Source of the DNA: an uncultured Parabacteroides sp. | Lineage (GTDB): Bacteria; Bacteroidota; Bacteroidia; Bacteroidales; Tannerellaceae | Direction of reading: 5' to 3' | DNA: 64,000 bases | NCBI GenBank assembly: GCA_937894065.1 | Contig: CALCST010000036.1 | Location: forward strand, 28,737 to 92,736 | Shown here: in pieces, positions 52,315 through 60,886 of the stretch | Position numbering within the stretch: position 1 is the stretch's first letter | Layout of the letters: each line of letters begins with the position of its first letter | Notes under the pieces: generated by a model | What the model was told of the DNA's origin: nothing | What the model saw: only the letters and a program-made list of their open reading frames with translations | The model's database searches: none | Translations under genes and position numbers: made by a program

Positions 52315-52327
52315 AAGTTTATATAGT

Positions 52328-52909
52328 ATGATACAGATTGACGACACATTAGTAAGCCTCGATGTAATCGAGCGTTTTTTCCTTTGCGATTTGGCACACT
52401 GTAAGGGCGAATGCTGTGTTGAAGGAGATTCCGGAGCACCGCTCGAAATGTCGGAAATAGCAGAACTGGAAAAGGTTTTGCCTGAAGTATGGAACGATCT
52501 TTCTCCGAAAGCTCAGGCCATAATAAAGAAACAAGGCGTAGCTTATAAGGATGAGGATGGTGATATGGTGACATCAATTGTCGATGGAAAGGATTGCGTG
52601 TTTACTTGTTACGATTCTGACGGAACATGTAAATGTGCGATAGAAAAAGCATATCGTGAAGGACGTGTCAATTTCTACAAACCTGTTTCGTGTCATCTAT
52701 ATCCTATAAGAATAACCAAATATGATACATTTGAGGCTGTTAATGTTCATAGATGGGATGTGTGTAAAGCTGCTGAGGTTCTTGGGTTACGTGAACGAGT
52801 TCGTGTTTATAAATTCCTTAAGGAGCCGTTGATTCGCCGTTTTGGAAAAGAGTGGTATGATGCTCTTGAAGAATGTGCAGAAGAGTGGATAAAACAGAAT
52901 GATAAATAA
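52328..52909 (+). CDS. DUF3109-family cysteine-rich protein
   Basis: 193 residues. Cysteines cluster in CDLAHCKGECCVEGDSGAPL (about 19-38), in CVFTCYDSDGTCKCAIEKAY (about 90-110) and CHLYPIRI, the DUF3109 pattern, related to zinc/iron-chelating YkgJ-like domains. It is cytoplasmic by the lack of a signal. The function is unknown. Confidence 0.85.
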   Translation: MIQIDDTLVSLDVIERFFLCDLAHCKGECCVEGDSGAPLEMSEIAELEKVLPEVWNDLSPKAQAIIKKQGVAYKDEDGDMVTSIVDGKDCVFTCYDSDGTCKCAIEKAYREGRVNFYKPVSCHLYPIRITKYDTFEAVNVHRWDVCKAAEVLGLRERVRVYKFLKEPLIRRFGKEWYDALEECAEEWIKQNDK

Positions 52910-52930
52910 TTATCCTGATTTATATAGGAA

Positions 52931-52970
52931 ACAAAAGCCTGGAGCAAACGCCCCAGGCTTTTGTTTTATT
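52931..52970 (+). terminator. Terminator after the DUF3109 gene
   Basis: ACAAAAGCCTGG (52931-52942) pairs perfectly with CCAGGCTTTTGT (52953-52964), followed by TTTATT. Confidence 0.88.
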
Positions 52971-53374
52971 GGAGATTCTGATCAGTTTTGTGTTATAAAT
53001 CCAGAAAAATATATTTCCCCTTAGCTCCATAAAAAAAAATTTGAAAAAAAATTTTTGTCTTTTTGCTATAGAAGCTGATATATACCTGAAATAGGTGTAT
53101 GTAATACAGTGTTAAAATCCTTTTTATTGTTAATATATTGTATTAAAGTGTAAGAAATGATTTAAAGTGTCATAATTCTTGTAAATGTTAAAACATAATT
53201 AAATTGTTGGAATAAATAAATTATTTATAATTTTACCGCAAATAGAATTTCAATTTTCAACTATATAATACTTTAGGCTAAAGAATAATAAGCGCTAGAA
53301 ATAGGCTTTTTGATGTATTGTTGTAAATAGATGTAAATACTTGTGATGTTTTTCAAACTAAAAAATGGGTAAAA
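52971..53374. other. Long AT-rich leader region before susC-like gene
   Basis: No gene is visible. It contains an A/T homopolymer stretch (about 53028-53057), a small hairpin TATACCT gaaat AGGTGTA (about 53081-53099) and a direct repeat TTAAAGTGT (near 53143 and 53162). A SusC leader of this length could hold promoter and regulator sites, but I cannot define one. Confidence 0.4.
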
Positions 53375-56300
53375 ATGAGGAAAAGTAATTTTATTTCATT
53401 GGTCTCATGTTCCCTCGCAATTGGAACAATGGCTGTGACAGCTCAGACAAAGACAATAACAGGAACAGTTGTTTCATCAGAAGATAATTTACCTGTTATA
53501 GGTGCATCTGTAGTTGTTAAAGGAACAACTATCGGAACCGTAACAAACTTGGATGGAAATTTTACACTTGATATTCCGGACAATGCTAAGACTATTGAAA
53601 TATCTTATGTTGGTATGCAAAGCCAGGTTTTGGCTGTAAAACCACATATGGAGATTAAGCTAGTTACAGATTCCCAGAATCTGGATGAAGTTGTTGTTAC
53701 TGCAATGGGTTTGACACGTGAGAAAAAATCATTGGCATATGCAGTTCAGGAAGTAGGTTCTGAAGATTTGACAAAAGCAGGACAGTTGAATGTTACCAGT
53801 GCTTTGTCAGGAAAGGTTGCCGGTGTTCAAATTAACCAGTTCGGTGGTAGCGTAGGTGCTTCTTCACGTATATCTATCCGTGGTAACTCTTCTTTGCAGA
53901 GCGACCAGCAGCCGTTGATTGTTGTTGATGGTGTGCCAATTTCAAATGATACACAGCGTACAGGTGATAATACATATAATGGTGTTGACTACGGTTCTGG
54001 TTTGAATGATATCAACCCTGAAGATATTGAATCAATGACAGTGTTGAAAGGTGGTTCTGCTGCTTTGTATGGTATGCGTGCCGGTAACGGTGTTATTTTG
54101 ATTACTACTAAATCAGGTAAAAAAGGTAGTGGTGTAAAAGTATCTTATGATGGAAACATCACAATAGACCGTGTAGCTAATTTGCCAAAATTACAGAACT
54201 CTTACGGACAGGGAAACAACGGTGATGAATATCACTGGAAACTTAATGCTCCTGATTTGACTTATCAGGAATATGCTGAACAGTATGGCTTCAACTGGGT
54301 AGATGGTTCTAATGGTGTCAATGACTTCTATGATGAATCATGGGGTCCGCGTTTGGATGCCGGATTAAATTTGGTTCAGTATGATAGTAATGGCGAAAAA
54401 GCTCCATGGATTTCACGACCTAACAATGTGAAAGATTTCTTCCAGACAGGTGTTTCCCAGAATCATACAATTTCTGTGGCTGCAAACTCTGAGAAAGCAA
54501 ACACTCGTGCATCTCTTTCTTATCGTGGTCAGACTGGTACAGTTCCTAACACGGATCAGAAACGTTATTCTGCATCTTTGAATACATCAATCAAGCTGAA
54601 TAAATATTTTACATATGATTTGAGCACAAGTTATACTCGTACGCAGAGTGACAACTTGGTGGGACAGGGTTATGGTGGCAACAACCCGATTAATTCTTTG
54701 TTCGCATGGTCCGGACGTCAGATTAACATGCAGACATTGAAGGAAAACTGGGACCAGAAAGATGCTGCAGGAAATTATACATATTATAACTGGAACACCA
54801 ATTATCATATGAACCCGTATTTCACGGTTTATGAGAATACAAACAGTTATCAGCGTGACCGTGTATTTGGTAAGACTTCTTTATTCTATCAGCCATTTGA
54901 TTTCTTGAAGATTGAAGGTCGTGCCGGATTGGATTATTATAACTCAACTGCTTTTGAACGTCATTATATCGACCGTTCAGATTATCCGGAAGGTGGTTTC
55001 TTGCAGACAAATGACAAGAATACTGAATTGAACTTGGATTTGATCGCCAGCTTCAATAAAACATTCGGCGATTTTAATATTACAGCTATGGCTGGAGGTA
55101 ACTATCGTGATGTTTCTTGGGAAAATACTGAATTTGGTGCGGCTTCATTGACAGTTCTTGGTGTTTATACTATTGCAAATAAGAAAGGTGATGCTGTGAC
55201 AAGTATGGATCATAGTCATATACGTTCAAATTCTGTATATGCAAATGCTTCTGTTGGTTGGAAGAATCAGTTGTATTTGGATTTGAGTGCCCGTAATGAC
55301 TGGAGTTCAACTATTCATGATGCATTTTTCTATCCTTCTGCAAGTTTGAGCTGGATTGCAACAGAATCTCTGCCTTGGCTTAAAGGTGACGGTTCAGCTC
55401 TTTCTTTCTTGAAACTGCGTGGTGGTTGGGCTGAAATCGGTAATGCTACTACTGCATATCGCAACCGTGCATATTATTATCTGAATACAGACGGTTCATT
55501 CAACGGTGTAGCTCAGATTTATAAGAGCATGACTTATCCAAATGAAAATCTCCGTCCAGAAAGTATCAAGACATGGGAAATTGGTGCTGAATTCGGTTTC
55601 TTGCATGACCGTTTGCGTTTGGATTTGGCTTACTACCATAAGACTACAACAGACCAGATTTTGAATGTAACAGTTCCTTATTCAACAGGATATTCTGCAA
55701 TGCTTATCAATGCCGGTGAGATACAGAATAAAGGTGTTGAAATCCAGTTGAGTGGTGATATCTTGCAGAGTAAGAAAGGTTTGAACTGGACAAGTACATT
55801 TAATTTCTCAAAAGACAACAGTAAAGTCATCGAGTTGTATCCTGAAATGGATTTGACTACATATCAAATAGGTTGGACTTGGGGCGTTGCAACACAAGCT
55901 ATTGAAGGAGAAAAATGGGGAACTTTGGTTGGTACTGGCTTTAACAGAATCTCACAGGCTGATGTTGATGCTGGAACAGCAACTGCAGACCAGATTGGTT
56001 CTATCAAGGTTAATTCAAACGGTTTGGCTCAGACTGCAAGTGCTGTGAAGTTTGGAAATGTAACCCCTGATTTCCTTTTGAACTGGCGAAATGATTTCTC
56101 AATCCAGAATTTAAGTTTTGGTTTCTTGCTGGATATGCGTATTGGTGGTGATATTTGGTCACAGACAATGAACCATAGTTACACTGCCGGTACTTCAGTT
56201 GTTACTGCAGAAAATGGTATTCGTGAACGTGAAATTGTTGCCGGTGTGGACGTAATGCAGGATGAAAAGTTCGTAATGCAGGATGCAAACGGTAATTGGG

Positions 56301-56632
56301 TTACAAATACTATAAAGACAGATGCTTATAGCTGGTTCAAGAATGATGTTTCTGAATATTATATGTTCGATGGTTCATTCTTGAAATTACGTGAAGCTTA
56401 TATATCATATACATTCCCGAAAGCATGGATGGCTAAAACACGCTATATCAGCAATGCAACAGTGTCACTTATTGGTAATAACCTTGCTTTGCTTTGGGTT
56501 CATAAGTCAAATAAGATGAGACTCGACCCTGAAACAGGTGGTGTTTCCAGTGATAGCCGTGGTGTAGGTTTCGAGCAGGCTGCTGTTCCTTCATCTCGTA
56601 GCTTCGGTTTGAAAGTAAATCTTACATTTTAA
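53375..56632 (+). CDS. SusC/RagA-family TonB-linked outer-membrane receptor
   Basis: 1085 residues. A signal peptide (to about 23, VTAQ) is followed by a carboxypeptidase-regulatory-like domain (about 27-95; TITGTVVSSEDNLPVIGASV, NLDGNFTLDIP), the SusC boundary motif LDEVVVTAMG, a plug domain (VAGVQINQFG, LIVVDGVPIS, ESMTVLKGGSAALYG) and a 22-strand barrel ending LKVNLTF. It imports a glycan or peptide with energy from TonB, capped by the SusD-like lipoprotein that follows after 24 bases. There is no N-terminal STN domain, so no anti-sigma signalling role is expected. The substrate is unknown. Confidence 0.93.
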   Translation: MRKSNFISLVSCSLAIGTMAVTAQTKTITGTVVSSEDNLPVIGASVVVKGTTIGTVTNLDGNFTLDIPDNAKTIEISYVGMQSQVLAVKPHMEIKLVTDSQNLDEVVVTAMGLTREKKSLAYAVQEVGSEDLTKAGQLNVTSALSGKVAGVQINQFGGSVGASSRISIRGNSSLQSDQQPLIVVDGVPISNDTQRTGDNTYNGVDYGSGLNDINPEDIESMTVLKGGSAALYGMRAGNGVILITTKSGKKGSGVKVSYDGNITIDRVANLPKLQNSYGQGNNGDEYHWKLNAPDLTYQEYAEQYGFNWVDGSNGVNDFYDESWGPRLDAGLNLVQYDSNGEKAPWISRPNNVKDFFQTGVSQNHTISVAANSEKANTRASLSYRGQTGTVPNTDQKRYSASLNTSIKLNKYFTYDLSTSYTRTQSDNLVGQGYGGNNPINSLFAWSGRQINMQTLKENWDQKDAAGNYTYYNWNTNYHMNPYFTVYENTNSYQRDRVFGKTSLFYQPFDFLKIEGRAGLDYYNSTAFERHYIDRSDYPEGGFLQTNDKNTELNLDLIASFNKTFGDFNITAMAGGNYRDVSWENTEFGAASLTVLGVYTIANKKGDAVTSMDHSHIRSNSVYANASVGWKNQLYLDLSARNDWSSTIHDAFFYPSASLSWIATESLPWLKGDGSALSFLKLRGGWAEIGNATTAYRNRAYYYLNTDGSFNGVAQIYKSMTYPNENLRPESIKTWEIGAEFGFLHDRLRLDLAYYHKTTTDQILNVTVPYSTGYSAMLINAGEIQNKGVEIQLSGDILQSKKGLNWTSTFNFSKDNSKVIELYPEMDLTTYQIGWTWGVATQAIEGEKWGTLVGTGFNRISQADVDAGTATADQIGSIKVNSNGLAQTASAVKFGNVTPDFLLNWRNDFSIQNLSFGFLLDMRIGGDIWSQTMNHSYTAGTSVVTAENGIREREIVAGVDVMQDEKFVMQDANGNWVTNTIKTDAYSWFKNDVSEYYMFDGSFLKLREAYISYTFPKAWMAKTRYISNATVSLIGNNLALLWVHKSNKMRLDPETGGVSSDSRGVGFEQAAVPSSRSFGLKVNLTF

Positions 56633-56656
56633 TTAATCGTTAAACAGGAATTGAAT

Positions 56657-58132
56657 ATGAAAAATATATTAAAACTCACGACACTAGCTTCCTTGGCCAC
56701 TACTTTGATGTTGGGCAGTTGTACCAATAATTTCGAAGATATAAACAGTGATCCTGATGCTTTGGAAACAGGTTCATCTACAAATATGTTAGGATATGTA
56801 TTGAGAGCGACAGCTTCAGTTCAGGGCGGTTTTGATGCGACAGAAGCTTGGGCTGGATATATTTCCAAAATACAGTATATGGACAATTATTCTTATTTGC
56901 CAACAAATAATACATATGGTAACAAATTCTCTAATTGTTACAGAATGAATGTTCAGTTAGATGATATATTGGCAATGACAGAAGAAAATGCTGATGATTT
57001 CAAAAATATCCGTTGGGCTGCACGTATATTTAAGGAATATCTTTGGCTTTTGAATACTGATCAATTTGGTGATATGCCATATACAGAAGCAAATAAAGTT
57101 GAAGATGGTGTGATGAAAGCCAAATATGATTCGCAGGAAACTATTTATCCGGCAATACTTGAGAACCTTAAAGCTATTGCAGATGAAATGATTGCCGGAG
57201 AAGGAACTGATAAGATTGGTGATGGTGATTTCCTATTTGGTGGAGATGTTCAGTTATGGCGTAAATTCTGTAATTCACTTCGATTGCGTGCAGCAATGCG
57301 AATAGTTAATGTGGCTCCAGACTTGTCAAAGAGCACGATAGAGGAAATTTGTCAGAACCAGAGCAATTACCCTGTTTTGGAATCAAGTGATGAGAATGCG
57401 TATTTCTATTGGCAAGGTTCTGACCCATATTTCGAACCATATTATGATGATTTCAGAACTCGTGATGATTATGGAATGAGTAATATTTTCGTAAATCATT
57501 TACAGTCAACAAACGATCCTCGAATTTCTGCAATTATGCAGCCGGCAACAACTGACGGTGAATATCGAGGATATGAAAATGGTGCTTTGGCTGCTCCTTC
57601 TAATATTCAGACTATTTCTCGTATGGGTGCTATTTATCGTGAAGATCCAAGTGGCTTTACACCAATATTGAAATCTTGCGAGAATTACTTCATCATGGCT
57701 GAAGCTGCATTGTTGGGTTGGAATGTTGGTATGTCAGCACAAGATGCTTATGAAAAGGCTGTAAGAATATCAATGACAGACAATGGTGTTGCAGATTCTG
57801 AAGCAGACAAATATCTTGCAGCAAGCGGTAAGTGGGATGGCACATTCGAACGTATTTATATGGAAGAATGGGTTGCATTGTTCAAGGAAAACTGTGAAGC
57901 GTGGTCTTTGTATAGAAGAACTGGTTATCCTAAGGAAATTCAGACTTCTGGAGAATATCCTGGTAAGTTCTGTATCTTCGGCACAGCTCACAACGATGTT
58001 CCTTTCCGTATGCCTTATCCTAACAATGAATATTTATATAACGAAGAAAATATTAATGTTGCGGTTGAAGGCATTGTTGATAACACTTGGGGAAAACAAA
58101 TGTGGTGGGATACACGTACGGGAGTATATTGA
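56657..58132 (+). CDS. SusD-like surface lipoprotein
   Basis: 491 residues from the ATG at 56657; a TTG two codons upstream is the only earlier option. Lipobox LMLGSC (Cys about residue 22), then NNFEDINSDPDALETG, the usual SusD-like_2 (RagB/SusD superfamily) opening. Helical TPR-like segments (AARIFKEYLWLLNTDQFGDMPY, WRKFCNSLRLRAAMRI) and a late NCEAWSLYRRTGYP follow. It pairs with the upstream SusC-like receptor as the substrate-capturing lid. No hydrolase, sulfatase or regulator gene is attached, so this is an orphan pair. Confidence 0.92.
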   Translation: MKNILKLTTLASLATTLMLGSCTNNFEDINSDPDALETGSSTNMLGYVLRATASVQGGFDATEAWAGYISKIQYMDNYSYLPTNNTYGNKFSNCYRMNVQLDDILAMTEENADDFKNIRWAARIFKEYLWLLNTDQFGDMPYTEANKVEDGVMKAKYDSQETIYPAILENLKAIADEMIAGEGTDKIGDGDFLFGGDVQLWRKFCNSLRLRAAMRIVNVAPDLSKSTIEEICQNQSNYPVLESSDENAYFYWQGSDPYFEPYYDDFRTRDDYGMSNIFVNHLQSTNDPRISAIMQPATTDGEYRGYENGALAAPSNIQTISRMGAIYREDPSGFTPILKSCENYFIMAEAALLGWNVGMSAQDAYEKAVRISMTDNGVADSEADKYLAASGKWDGTFERIYMEEWVALFKENCEAWSLYRRTGYPKEIQTSGEYPGKFCIFGTAHNDVPFRMPYPNNEYLYNEENINVAVEGIVDNTWGKQMWWDTRTGVY

Positions 58133-58170
58133 TCCTGCACTTATTTATTAAACATATATTATAGAAAAGC

Positions 58171-58201
58171 AAAAGGTCATCCGGCGGGATGACCTTTTTT
58201 T
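58171..58201 (+). terminator. Terminator after the SusC/D pair
   Basis: AAAAGGTCATCC (58171-58182) pairs perfectly with GGATGACCTTTT, loop GGCG, followed by T's. Confidence 0.92.
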
Positions 58202-58240
58202 GTTGACTTGTTTCTGAAGCCTTGTCTACTTGTCTCTTAT
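58201..58240. repeat. Octamer-repeat half copy beside the aminotransferase stop
   Basis: GTTGACTTGTTTCTGAAGCC then TTGTCTAC, TTGTCTCT: a right arm of the family with the TCTGAAGCC core, starting 8 bases after the aminotransferase stop (read leftward). Confidence 0.65.
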
Positions 58241-58247
58241 TACTCTT

Positions 58248-59441
58248 TTATTTCAACAAAGCCAATGCTTCTTTGATTCTGCGCATAGCTTCGATGATAT
58301 TTTCATCAGAAGTTGCATAGCTCATTCTGATACATTCAGGAGCGCCGAATGCACCACCGCCAACGCAAGCCACGTGGCCAACTTCCAACAGATACATAGC
58401 CAAGTCAGCAGCAGATTCAATCTTACGATCGCCATTTGATTTGCCGAAATATGAGCTACATTTAGGGAACAGATAGAATGCGCCCTGAGGAACATTAACC
58501 TCGAAGCCTGGAATTTCCTTGGCAAGCTTCACGATAAGGTCGCGACGGCGTTCGAATGCTTTACGCATTTCTTCAACAGGTTCCTGTGTTCCAGTGTATG
58601 CAGCTTCAGCAGCTTTCTGTGAAACAGAGCAAGGACCAGAAGTATATTGACCCTGAAGTTTGTTTACACCTTTAACAATCCATTCCGGACCGGCAATGAA
58701 ACCGATTCTCCATCCAGTCATTGCATAAGCTTTTGAAACGCCGTTTACGATAACAACACGGTCGCGGATTTCCTCAAACTGAGCAATACTTTCGTGTTTG
58801 CCGATATAGTTGATATGTTCATAAATTTCGTCTGCGATAACATAAACCTGCGGATGTTTTGCAAGTACGTTAGCCAAGCCTTCCAATTCTTCTTTGCTGT
58901 AAACAGAACCAGTTGGGTTTGATGGAGAACAAAGAATCAGAAGTTTAGTTTTTGGAGTAATTGCAGCTTCAAGCTGTGCTGGAGTGATTTTGAAATCCTG
59001 TTCGATACCTGCAGTTACAATAACCGGAGTTCCGTCTGCCATTTTAACCATTTCAGGATAACTTACCCAATATGGAGCAGGGATAATAACTTCGTCTCCA
59101 CAGTCAACCAACGCCATGATAGTGTTACAAACTGACTGTTTTGCACCGTTAGCACAAGAAATCTGGGCTGCTGTAAATTCCAGACCATTTTCGTTTTTCA
59201 GTTTGTTTACGATAGCGTTACGCAATTCTGGATATCCTGCAACTGGAGAATATCTTGAATAGTTATCATCTACAGCTTTCTTAGCAGCTTCTTTGATATG
59301 ATCCGGTGTATTGAAGTCTGGTTCACCAACACTCATGTTGATAATATCAATACCTTGAGCTTTCAATTCACCACTTTTTTGTGACATTGCCAATGTTTCA
59401 GACGGTGACAATCTGTTTAATCTTTCAGATAATTTCGCCAT
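58248..59441 (-). CDS. aspC: Aspartate aminotransferase (class I PLP enzyme)
   Basis: 397 residues from the ATG at 59441 (MAKLSERLNRLSPSETLAMS); an earlier in-frame ATG at 59483 would add 14 unconserved residues. Fold type I motifs: NMSVGEPDFNTPDH, ANGAKQSVCNTIMAL, CSPSNPTGSVYSKEEL, VIADEIYEHI, and the PLP lysine in VNGVSKAYAMTGWRIGF. It interconverts aspartate/2-oxoglutarate and oxaloacetate/glutamate. Subgroup I-beta by sequence; other amino acids could be used. Confidence 0.92.
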   Translation of the reverse strand: MAKLSERLNRLSPSETLAMSQKSGELKAQGIDIINMSVGEPDFNTPDHIKEAAKKAVDDNYSRYSPVAGYPELRNAIVNKLKNENGLEFTAAQISCANGAKQSVCNTIMALVDCGDEVIIPAPYWVSYPEMVKMADGTPVIVTAGIEQDFKITPAQLEAAITPKTKLLILCSPSNPTGSVYSKEELEGLANVLAKHPQVYVIADEIYEHINYIGKHESIAQFEEIRDRVVIVNGVSKAYAMTGWRIGFIAGPEWIVKGVNKLQGQYTSGPCSVSQKAAEAAYTGTQEPVEEMRKAFERRRDLIVKLAKEIPGFEVNVPQGAFYLFPKCSSYFGKSNGDRKIESAADLAMYLLEVGHVACVGGGAFGAPECIRMSYATSDENIIEAMRRIKEALALLK

Positions 59442-59472
59442 TGTTCTAAGAATTTTTAAGGTTATTATTTTT

Positions 59473-59594
59473 AAGTTCCGCAAGTGGAGATTTATATAAG
59501 TTGACGGGGTTTCAGATACAAGTTAACAAGGTTTTTGCTGCCTTGTTAACTTGTTCCCTCGTCATCTTTGCAAATCGTGCTAGCGAGACTTACT
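59473..59594. repeat. Repeat element between ribBA and aspC
   Basis: A perfect 13-bp inverted repeat CAAGTTAACAAGG (59519-59531) / CCTTGTTAACTTG (59541-59553) with TTTCAGATA before it. The outer ends (AAGTTCCGCAAGTGGAGATTT; GCTAGCGAGACTT) are degenerate forms of the terminal repeat seen near 7.1-7.5 kb. It ends just after the ribBA stop (59596). Confidence 0.72.
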
Positions 59595-59595
59595 T

Positions 59596-60810
59596 TTATT
59601 TCAAATTATGAAGTGTATGTCCCATTCTGTCCTTCTTAGTTCTCAGATAAAATTCATTGAACTTGTTAGGTGTAACTTCAATAGGAACATTTTCTGCAAC
59701 AGACAATCCGTAAGCTTCCAAACCTACACGTTTCACAGGATTGTTTGTCAACAGACGCATTTTTGTAATGCCAAGATGCTGCAGGATTTGTGCGCCAACT
59801 CCATAGTCGCGCTCGTCTGCCTGGTGACCAAGACAAATATTTGCCTCGATTGTATCCATGCCTTTTTCCTGAAGTTTGTAAGCTTTCATCTTTTCCATAA
59901 GTCCTATGCCACGTCCTTCCTGGTTCAGATAAATCACAGCACCACGACCTTCCTTTTCGATAAGTCTTAATGCTTCATGAAGCTGCTCACCACAGTCGCA
60001 ACGCATAGAACCGAAAATATCACCAGTAGCACATGAAGAGTGAACTCTCACCAACACTGGTTCATCACCTTTCACGTCGCCTTTAATGATTGCAATATGT
60101 TCCAGTCCGTTACTCTTCTGACGGAAAGGAATCAGACGGAAGTGACCGTATTCAGTCGGCATATCTACTTCTTCACCCTGCTCAACGATAGATTCCTGTT
60201 TCAGACGATAAGCAATCAAATCTGCGATAGAAATAAGTTTCAATCCATATTTATCAGCCATTTCTCTCAATTCAGGAAGTCTTGCCATAGTTCCGTCATC
60301 GCTCATTATTTCCATAAGAGCAGCAGCCGGATACAGACCTGCAAGTCGAGCCATATCAATTGAAGCTTCAGTATGTCCTGCACGTTTCAACACACCTTTG
60401 TCCTGTGCGTAAAGAGGGTTGATATGTCCCGGACGTCCGAAAGTCTCAGGCTTAGAATTCGGATCAGCCAAAGCAAGGATAGTAGCGGCACGGTCGGCAG
60501 CAGAAACACCGGTTGAACATCCTTCAAGCTTGTCGATAGTCACAGTAAACGGTGTTCCAAGCATAGAAGTGTTGTCGCTCACCTGATGAGGCAAATCCAA
60601 TTCCTCACAACGGGACATTGTGATAGGAGCACAGAGCAAACCACGTGCATGCTTAAGCATGAAGTTGATTTTCTCCGGAGTAACTTTCTCAGCAGCGATA
60701 ATCAGGTCGCCTTCATTTTCGCGATCTTCGTCGTCAACTACTATGACGAACTTACCTTCGCGGAAATCTTCAATTGCTTCTTCGATCGAATCTAATTTAA
60801 TTTTGCTCAT
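59596..60810 (-). CDS. ribBA: Bifunctional DHBP synthase / GTP cyclohydrolase II
   Basis: 404 residues. The RibB domain (about 1-205) has [19 protein letters not shown], then [17 protein letters not shown]. The RibA domain (about 210-404) has the zinc cysteines in [20 protein letters not shown], then [12 protein letters not shown] and [13 protein letters not shown]. It makes both precursors of lumazine in riboflavin synthesis. Both domains look complete. It lies between lptG (upstream) and aspC on the same strand, with repeat sequence in both gaps. Confidence 0.97.
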   Translation of the reverse strand: MSKIKLDSIEEAIEDFREGKFVIVVDDEDRENEGDLIIAAEKVTPEKINFMLKHARGLLCAPITMSRCEELDLPHQVSDNTSMLGTPFTVTIDKLEGCSTGVSAADRAATILALADPNSKPETFGRPGHINPLYAQDKGVLKRAGHTEASIDMARLAGLYPAAALMEIMSDDGTMARLPELREMADKYGLKLISIADLIAYRLKQESIVEQGEEVDMPTEYGHFRLIPFRQKSNGLEHIAIIKGDVKGDEPVLVRVHSSCATGDIFGSMRCDCGEQLHEALRLIEKEGRGAVIYLNQEGRGIGLMEKMKAYKLQEKGMDTIEANICLGHQADERDYGVGAQILQHLGITKMRLLTNNPVKRVGLEAYGLSVAENVPIEVTPNKFNEFYLRTKKDRMGHTLHNLK

Positions 60811-60827
60811 ATTATTTCTGTTTTTTG

Positions 60828-60886
60828 AGTTTCTTGTTTACAACTTGTTTGTTAGCTCAAAACCATAAAGCTTAGCTTTCAAAACT
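60828..60886. repeat. Degenerate repeat between lptG and ribBA
   Basis: TTCTTGTTTACAACTTGTTT (right-arm octamers) followed by GTTAGCTCAAAACC and AGCTTAGCTTTCAAAACTTT, an eroded terminal repeat. It fills the gap between the lptG stop and the ribBA start. Confidence 0.5.
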
